Shown in pieces: positions 58,858 through 64,000 of a DNA stretch of 64,000 bases. The position numbers and the translations under genes were made by a program. The stretch is taken from assembly GCF_025961575.1 (NCBI RefSeq), contig NZ_JAOQNX010000011.1:62001-126000 (forward strand), read 5' to 3'. The stretch is from Rhodoblastus acidophilus (GTDB taxonomy: Bacteria > Pseudomonadota > Alphaproteobacteria > Rhizobiales > Beijerinckiaceae). The notes under the pieces are model-generated. The model was not told the origin of the DNA. It did not search any database and saw only the letters and a list, made by a program, of their open reading frames with translations. The number at the start of each line of letters is the position of its first letter. Position 1 is the first letter of the stretch.

Positions 58858-59637
58858 ATGATCGACGTCAAATCGTCCAGCAGCGAGACACACCAACACA
58901 CCCATTTCGGCTTTTCCGAGGTTCCTCTGGACGAAAAGCAAGGGATGGTGGACGACGTCTTCCACAAGGTGGCCCAGCGTTACGACATCATGAACGACCT
59001 GATGTCGGGCGGGCTCCACCGTATCTGGAAGGACGTGTTCGTCTCGCGCGTGCATCCGTCAAAAACCGCGCCGTTCAACCATCTCGACGTCGCCGGCGGT
59101 ACGGGCGACATCGCCTTCCGCGTCGTCCAGGCCGGCGGTCCCAGGACGAAAGTCACCGTGCTCGACATCAATGGCGACATGCTGGCGGTCGGTCGGGAGC
59201 GCGCGCAGCAGAAGGGCCTTGCTGACCGTTTGGACTTCGTCGAAGCCAATGCGGAATCGCTGCCTTTCGAGGACAATGAGTTCGACGCCTACACGATCGC
59301 CTTCGGCATCCGCAACGTGCCGCGCATTGATCGGGCGCTGGCCGAAGCCTATCGCGTGCTCAAGCGCGGCGGCAAATTCATGTGCCTGGAGTTCTCGCAG
59401 GTCGAGACCCCGGTTCTCGCCAAGATTTATGAATCCTATTCCTTCTCGGTCATTCCCGCCATTGGGCGGCTGGTGACCGGCGACGGCGAGCCTTACCGCT
59501 ATCTCGTGGAATCGATCCGCCAGTTCCCGGCCGCCGAGGATTTCGCCGCGATGATCGAAAAGGCCGGGTTCCAGCGCGTGTCCTTCACGCGCTTGACCAA
59601 CGGCGTCGTCGCAATCCATTCCGGTTGGAAGCTCTGA
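58858..59637 (+). CDS. ubiE: Ubiquinone/menaquinone C-methyltransferase UbiE
   Basis: A 259-residue SAM enzyme. Motif I is [40 protein letters not shown] and [20 protein letters not shown] (as [12 protein letters not shown]) are family signatures. ATG 58858 ([19 protein letters not shown]) has GAGG before it. It methylates the ubiquinone ring and lies 13 bases before ubiB. Confidence 0.95.
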   Translation: MIDVKSSSSETHQHTHFGFSEVPLDEKQGMVDDVFHKVAQRYDIMNDLMSGGLHRIWKDVFVSRVHPSKTAPFNHLDVAGGTGDIAFRVVQAGGPRTKVTVLDINGDMLAVGRERAQQKGLADRLDFVEANAESLPFEDNEFDAYTIAFGIRNVPRIDRALAEAYRVLKRGGKFMCLEFSQVETPVLAKIYESYSFSVIPAIGRLVTGDGEPYRYLVESIRQFPAAEDFAAMIEKAGFQRVSFTRLTNGVVAIHSGWKL

Positions 59638-59650
59638 GGTCGGAACTTAC

Positions 59651-61210
59651 GTGATTACCTCGATCGGCCACGTGGTCAGGCTCGCGCGCGCCGGCTACAT
59701 CCTCGCGCGCGAAGGCGTCTTTTCCGGCGTCGATACGTCCGGCCTGCCTCTCGAAATGCGGGCTCCGCTGTTTTTGGCCGGCCTGATCGCCCGCAAGGGC
59801 GGCGGCTTGCAAAGACTCGCGCCCGCGATCGCGCGGCTTGGACCGTCTTACGTCAAGCTCGGCCAGACCTTGGCGACGCGGCCCGACGTGGTCGGCGTCG
59901 CGGTGGCGCGCGAACTCGAGGCCTTGCAGGACCGCATGGCGCCTTTTCCGCGCGAGGTCGCCGTCGAGGTCATCGAGCGCGCCTTCGCCAAGCCGCTCGA
60001 CCAAATCTTCGCCGAGTTCAGCGAACCCGTGGCCGCCGCCTCCGTCGCCCAGGTGCATCGCGCCAAGATCGTCGCCGACGGAAAGGAGCGCTGGGTCGCC
60101 GTCAAGGTGCTGAGGCCGCGCATCGAGAGCCGCTTCCGCCGCGACCTCGCCGACATGTTCTTCGCCGCGCGCCTCGCGCAAAAATTTTCGGCGGAGGCGC
60201 GAAGGCTGAAACCCGTGGAAGTCGTCGAGACGCTGGCGCGCTCGATGAAGATGGAGATGGATTTCCGGCTGGAGGCCGCCGCCGCCTCGGAATATGCCGA
60301 CAACACCCATGGCGACGACGATTTCCTCGTGCCGAAGGTCGATTGGGACCTTTGCGCCCGAGAAGTGCTCACGCTGGAGTGGATCGACGGCACGCCGCTC
60401 TGGGATGTCGAGGCGCTGCGACGCTCGGGCGTCGATCTGCCGAACCTCGGGCGGACGATCATCCAGTCTTTTCTGCGCCATGCGGTGCGTGACGGGTTCT
60501 TTCACGCCGACATGCATCAGGGCAATCTGTTCCTGACCAGGGAGGGCCGGCTGGCCGCCGTGGATTTCGGCATCATGGGCCGGCTGGGCATGAAGGAGCG
60601 GCGCTTCCTCGCTGAAATTCTTTATGGATTCATCACCCGAAATTACTGGCGGGTCGCGGAAGTGCATTTCGAGGCCGGCTATGTGCCGCCGTTCCATCCC
60701 GTCGCCGATTTCGCTCAGGCGATCCGCGCCGTGGGCGAGCCGATCCATTCGCGCACGGCCGAAGACATTTCGATGGCGAAGCTGTTGTCGCTGCTGTTCG
60801 AGATCACCGCGCTGTTCGACATGCAGACCCGCCCCGAACTGGTGATGTTGCAAAAGACCATGGTCGTGGTCGAGGGCGTTGGGCGGTCGTTCGATCCGAA
60901 GCTGAACATGTGGTCCACGGCGGAGCCGGTGGTGCGCGCCTGGATCGAGGAAAATCTGGGCCCGCTCGGCAAGATCGCCGATGCGGGGCAGGGGCTTGCG
61001 GCGGTGGCGCATCTCGCCGCGCAGGCGCCGGCGATCCTTTCGCGCGGCGCCCGTATTTCGGAACAGCTGGAGACATGGACGACCAAAGGCTTGACGCTGG
61101 CGCCGTCCACCGTGGAGGCGCTCGCGCGGGCCAATGCGTCGCGAAACCGGTTTTGGCGCTACGGTTTTGCGCTCCTGCTGGTCGTGGTCGCCGTCCACTT
61201 CTGGCGTTGA
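59651..61210 (+). CDS. ubiB: Ubiquinone biosynthesis atypical kinase/ATPase UbiB
   Basis: A 519-residue ABC1/ADCK-family protein starting at GTG 59651. It shows the KxGQ motif in YVKLGQTLATRPDVVG, the alanine-rich nucleotide loop VAAASVAQVHRAKIV, catalytic GFFHADMHQGNLFLTREGRL and the metal site AAVDFGIMGRLG. One hydrophobic C-terminal helix (FWRYGFALLLVVVAVHFWR) would anchor it in the membrane. UbiB supports ubiquinone assembly by ATP hydrolysis. Confidence 0.94.
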   Translation: MITSIGHVVRLARAGYILAREGVFSGVDTSGLPLEMRAPLFLAGLIARKGGGLQRLAPAIARLGPSYVKLGQTLATRPDVVGVAVARELEALQDRMAPFPREVAVEVIERAFAKPLDQIFAEFSEPVAAASVAQVHRAKIVADGKERWVAVKVLRPRIESRFRRDLADMFFAARLAQKFSAEARRLKPVEVVETLARSMKMEMDFRLEAAAASEYADNTHGDDDFLVPKVDWDLCAREVLTLEWIDGTPLWDVEALRRSGVDLPNLGRTIIQSFLRHAVRDGFFHADMHQGNLFLTREGRLAAVDFGIMGRLGMKERRFLAEILYGFITRNYWRVAEVHFEAGYVPPFHPVADFAQAIRAVGEPIHSRTAEDISMAKLLSLLFEITALFDMQTRPELVMLQKTMVVVEGVGRSFDPKLNMWSTAEPVVRAWIEENLGPLGKIADAGQGLAAVAHLAAQAPAILSRGARISEQLETWTTKGLTLAPSTVEALARANASRNRFWRYGFALLLVVVAVHFWR

Positions 61211-61220
61211 GGTTTTGGCC

Positions 61221-62447
61221 ATGACCGCGAAAGCCCCGTCCATCCTGCTGATCGTCGGTGGTGGGATCGCCGCCTACAAGAGCCTCGAGCTCATTCGGTT
61301 GCTGCGCGGCGCGGGCATGGAGGTGCGCGTCGTCCTGACCAAGGCGGGGGCGCAGTTCGTGACGCCCCTGTCGCTCGCCAGCCTCAGCGGCAACAAGGTT
61401 TATGAGGACCTGTTTTCGCTCACCGACGAGACGGAAATGGGCCATATCGAGCTCAGCCGTCAGGCAGATGCGATTGTCATTGCGCCCGCGACCGCCGATC
61501 TGCTCGCCAAGGCGGCCAACGGGCTCGCCAATGATCTCGCCTCGACGCTGCTGCTGGCCTCCGACAAGGCCGCGCTCGCCGCGCCGACCATGAACTGGCG
61601 GATGTGGACCCATCCCGCGACGCGCCGGAACGTTGAGGTGTTGCAGCGCTACGGCATGGCCTTTGTCGGTCCGAATGAGGGGCCCATGGCCTGCGGCGAA
61701 ACCGGGCCAGGGCGCATGGCCGAGCCCGAGGAGATTTTTGCTGCGCTGCGCGCGCGGCTCGCCGGCCCCGCCCAAACCCTGGCTGGCCGGAAAGTTGTGA
61801 TCTCGGCTGGTCCAACTCACGAGCCGATTGATCCGGTGCGCTATATCGCCAACCGATCCTCCGGCAAGCAGGGCTATGCGCTGGCCGAGGCCGCGCGCGA
61901 TGCGGGCGCGGAGGTGGTGCTGGTGTCGGGACCCGTCAACCTGCCGCCGCCGGCGGGGGTGCGGTTGGTTTCGGTGGAGACGGCTCGCCAGATGGACGAG
62001 GCCGTCGACTCCGCGCTTCCCTGCGACATTTTCATCGCCGCCGCCGCCGTCGCGGATTGGCGCAGCGAATGCGACGCTTCGCAGAAGATGAAGAAGACCG
62101 CCGATGGTCCGCCGGTGCTCAAGATGGTCGAGAATCCCGATATTCTGGCGCGCATCGCACGTCGGGCGACGAATCGTCCGCCTTTGGTGATCGGCTTTGC
62201 CGCGGAAACCGAGAACGTGATCCCACATGCCAAGGCCAAATTGGCGAAAAAGGGCTGCGATCTGATCGTCGCCAATGATGTCGGGGAGGGGACCGATGTC
62301 ATGGGCGGAGCGGAGAACGCCGTCGTGCTCGTCGCCTCGGACGGCGAGCAGGCTTGGCCGAGACTGGCGAAAGGCGAAGTCGCCCGCCGCTTGATTGGCC
62401 ATTTCTCAAAAATGCTTGCGGCCAAGGAGGGGCGTCTTGGAGCTTAA
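61221..62447 (+). CDS. coaBC: Bifunctional phosphopantothenoylcysteine decarboxylase/synthase CoaBC
   Basis: A 408-residue fusion. The N-terminal CoaC flavoprotein (about residues 1-185) has [40 protein letters not shown], and [20 protein letters not shown]. The C-terminal CoaB part has [40 protein letters not shown] and [21 protein letters not shown]. It performs steps 2 and 3 of CoA synthesis; coaA is at 39.3 kb. The end overlaps dut by 11 bases. Confidence 0.95.
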   Translation: MTAKAPSILLIVGGGIAAYKSLELIRLLRGAGMEVRVVLTKAGAQFVTPLSLASLSGNKVYEDLFSLTDETEMGHIELSRQADAIVIAPATADLLAKAANGLANDLASTLLLASDKAALAAPTMNWRMWTHPATRRNVEVLQRYGMAFVGPNEGPMACGETGPGRMAEPEEIFAALRARLAGPAQTLAGRKVVISAGPTHEPIDPVRYIANRSSGKQGYALAEAARDAGAEVVLVSGPVNLPPPAGVRLVSVETARQMDEAVDSALPCDIFIAAAAVADWRSECDASQKMKKTADGPPVLKMVENPDILARIARRATNRPPLVIGFAAETENVIPHAKAKLAKKGCDLIVANDVGEGTDVMGGAENAVVLVASDGEQAWPRLAKGEVARRLIGHFSKMLAAKEGRLGA

Positions 62448-62895
62448 GATCAAGCGCTTGGCGCATGGCGCGGATTTGCCTTTGCCGTCCTACCAAAGCG
62501 CCGGCGCCGCGGGATTTGATCTGCTCGCCGCCGTGCCCGCCGATGCGCCGACGACCTTGCCGCCGGGCGGTCGCGCGCTGATCCCCACCGGTTTGGCCAT
62601 CGAGATCGAACCGGGCTACGAGGCGCAGACGCGGCCGCGCTCGGGGCTGGCGCTCAAGCATGGCGTGACGGTGCTCAACGCGCCGGGAACCATCGACAGC
62701 GATTACCGCGGCGAGGTCGGAATCATCCTGATCAATCATGGCGATGCGCCGTTCGAAATCCGGCGCGGCGATCGCATCGCGCAGATGGTGGTCGCGCCCG
62801 CGCCCCAGGCGCGGCTGATCGAGGTGGAGCGCTTGTCTTCGACGGCGCGCGACGCGGGCGGGTTCGGGTCGACGGGCGTTCGAACCCAGAGTTAA
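62437..62895 (+). CDS. dut: Deoxyuridine 5'-triphosphate nucleotidohydrolase (dUTPase)
   Basis: A 152-residue trimeric dUTPase. Motifs: [13 protein letters not shown] (I), [14 protein letters not shown] (II), [19 protein letters not shown] (III), RIAQMVVAP (IV) and [10 protein letters not shown] (V). I place the start at TTG 62437 ([16 protein letters not shown]), with AAGGAGG upstream. It keeps uracil out of DNA and makes dUMP for thymidylate. The coaBC-dut overlap is conserved in proteobacteria. Confidence 0.96.
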   Translation: MELKIKRLAHGADLPLPSYQSAGAAGFDLLAAVPADAPTTLPPGGRALIPTGLAIEIEPGYEAQTRPRSGLALKHGVTVLNAPGTIDSDYRGEVGIILINHGDAPFEIRRGDRIAQMVVAPAPQARLIEVERLSSTARDAGGFGSTGVRTQS

Positions 62896-62949
62896 CAACG
62901 ACAACGCCGGTCAGCTTTGCTAGGCTGCCAACATCAGAGGGGAAGCGCC

Positions 62950-63909
62950 ATGTCGGACAAGACGCCGGGTCGGGGAAAGATCTACGAGTCCATTACGCAG
63001 ACCATCGGCGATACGCCGCTGGTGCGATTCGACCGCATTGCGGCCGAGCGCGGCGTCAAGGCGAAGCTGCTGGCCAAGCTTGAATTTTTCAACCCGCTGG
63101 CTTCGGTGAAGGACCGCATCGGCGCGGCGATGATCGATGCGCTGGAAGCCCAGGGCAAGATCGCGCCCGGCAAGACGGTTCTGATCGAGCCGACCTCGGG
63201 CAATACAGGGATCGCCCTGGCCTTTGTCGCGGCGGCGCGCGGCTACAAGCTGCAATTGGTGATGCCGGAATCCATGTCGATCGAGCGTCGAAAAATGCTG
63301 TCGTTGCTGGGCGCGGAACTCGTACTCACCCCGGCCGCGCAGGGCATGAAGGGCGCGATCGCCAAGGCGGCGGAGCTTGTGGCCTCCACGCCCGGCGCCA
63401 TCACGCCCGCGCAATTCGAAAATCCGGCCAATCCCGAAATCCATCGCCGCACGACCGCCGAGGAAATCTGGAACGACACGCAAGGCGGCGTCGATATCGT
63501 CATTTCCGGCGTGGGCACCGGCGGCACCATCACCGGCGTCGGCGAAGTTTTGAAGGCGCGCAAGCCCGGCCTGAAGATGATCGCCGTCGAGCCCGTGGAA
63601 TCGCCGGTGCTGTCGGGCGGACAGCCGGGGCCGCACAAGATTCAGGGAATTGGCGCGGGTTTCGTTCCGCCTGTTCTCGACCGGGGCGTGATCGACGAGG
63701 TCGTGACCATCGACAGCGCCGCCGCCATGGAGGTGGCGCGGCTTGTCGCGCGCGTCGAGGGCGTTCCCGTCGGCATTTCATCCGGCGCGGCGGTAGCCGC
63801 CGCCTTGCAGGTCGGCGCGCGCCCGAGTTCCGAAGGCAAGAACATCGTGATCATCATTCCGTCTTTCGCCGAGCGCTATCTGTCGACGGCCCTTTTCGAT
63901 GGGCTTTGA
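62950..63909 (+). CDS. cysK: Cysteine synthase (O-acetylserine sulfhydrylase) CysK
   Basis: A 319-residue PLP enzyme. The Schiff-base Lys is in [18 protein letters not shown]; the substrate loop is [20 protein letters not shown] and the phosphate loop [19 protein letters not shown]. The C-terminus ends with [12 protein letters not shown], typical for CysK. ATG 62950 ([15 protein letters not shown]) has GAGGGGAAG before it. Stands after dut with a 54-base gap. Confidence 0.96.
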   Translation: MSDKTPGRGKIYESITQTIGDTPLVRFDRIAAERGVKAKLLAKLEFFNPLASVKDRIGAAMIDALEAQGKIAPGKTVLIEPTSGNTGIALAFVAAARGYKLQLVMPESMSIERRKMLSLLGAELVLTPAAQGMKGAIAKAAELVASTPGAITPAQFENPANPEIHRRTTAEEIWNDTQGGVDIVISGVGTGGTITGVGEVLKARKPGLKMIAVEPVESPVLSGGQPGPHKIQGIGAGFVPPVLDRGVIDEVVTIDSAAAMEVARLVARVEGVPVGISSGAAVAAALQVGARPSSEGKNIVIIIPSFAERYLSTALFDGL

Positions 63910-63938
63910 CGCGCTTTCGGCGGCACGGGTGTTGCAAT

Positions 63939-63981
63939 CCCTCCTGGCTTCTTTAGCGTTTTCCGTAAGAAGCCTGGAGGG
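63939..63981 (+). promoter_or_regulatory. Hairpin that pairs the Shine-Dalgarno of the last gene
   Basis: CCCTCCTGGCTTCTT (63939-63953) and AAGAAGCCTGGAGGG (63967-63981) are complementary at 14 of 15 positions around a 13-base loop. GGAGGG at 63976-63981, six bases before the ATG at 63988, is inside the right arm and would be base-paired with CCCTCC. Without a following U-tract it does not look like an ordinary terminator. Confidence 0.6.
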
Positions 63982-63987
63982 CGATTC

Positions 63988-64000
63988 ATGCATTTCGAAA
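63988..64000 (+). CDS. Start of an unidentified gene, cut by the window edge
   Basis: Only ATG CAT TTC GAA and one further base are visible. The start call rests on GGAGGG six bases upstream and on the 78-base gap after cysK. Four codons are too few to identify the product. Confidence 0.5.

Noticed and set aside
59585-61243. A 552-codon minus-strand frame opposite ubiB
   Set aside because: Shadow of ubiB; composition rich in Arg/His/Gly and no family motifs.
60804-62402. A 532-codon minus-strand frame opposite ubiB/coaBC
   Set aside because: Spans two real genes on the opposite strand and has no start signal or domain.

Overview
The window is chromosomal DNA from an alphaproteobacterium of the Hyphomicrobiales (rhizobial/methylotroph order). 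Evidence: a ChvG/ChvI-type two-component pair, RcdA and TrcR cell-cycle regulators, a short HPr kinase next to HPr and an EIIA-Man protein, the order hisB-DUF2628-hisH-hisA-hisF-hisE-coaA opposite hslVU, and the blocks rimI-miaB-phoH-ybeY-corC-lnt-xre-metK-trmB and mutM/ubiE-ubiB-coaBC-dut. I cannot fix the genus from sequence alone.

Layout. 1-4.75 kb (minus strand): rsmG (cut by the window edge), mnmG, mnmE and rho, the usual origin-proximal gene set, with a 32-bp perfect palindrome containing a consensus parS site between mnmE and rho. 5.05-10.5 kb: a graveyard of IS66, IS256, IS5, IS21 and IS30 pieces around one tRNA-Ala(GGC) gene; none of these elements looks complete except possibly the IS5 copy. 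10.9-19.2 kb: rcdA, chvG/chvI, trcR, ruvCAB, a DUF1192 gene and rpoN. 19.4-23.6 kb: lptCAB, an RNase D-like exonuclease and an O-antigen-ligase-like membrane protein. 23.6-30.5 kb: ABC-F ATPase uup, pgi, ptsH/EIIA/hprK, cmk, aroA. 30.5-36.2 kb: ccmABCDG divergent from acnA. 36.3-40.3 kb: mepA, an L,D-transpeptidase, a SemiSWEET, hrcA, coaA. 40.3-45.9 kb: the his operon and the divergent hslVU protease. 46-57 kb: trpS, nfuA, tsaB, rimI, miaB, phoH, ybeY, corC, lnt, xre, metK, trmB. 57.1-63.9 kb: a YgjP-like metalloprotease, mutM, ubiE, ubiB, coaBC, dut, cysK, and the first codons of another gene.

How the genes fit together. Most are housekeeping genes: tRNA modification (mnmG/E, miaB, tsaB, trmB), rRNA and ribosome maturation (rsmG, rimI, ybeY), recombination and repair (ruvCAB, mutM, dut), envelope building (lptCAB, lnt, mepA, L,D-transpeptidase), cytochrome c maturation, histidine, ubiquinone, CoA, SAM and cysteine synthesis. 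A regulatory cluster at 10.9-15.1 kb puts the envelope-stress system ChvG/ChvI between two cell-cycle regulators. By spot counts, base composition climbs from roughly 40-53% G+C near the parS end to the high 60s at the far end. I found no CRISPR array, prophage, defence island or biosynthetic cluster. The most unusual signals are the parS palindrome, an mnmE gene with no ordinary start codon, and a hairpin that buries the Shine-Dalgarno sequence of the last gene.
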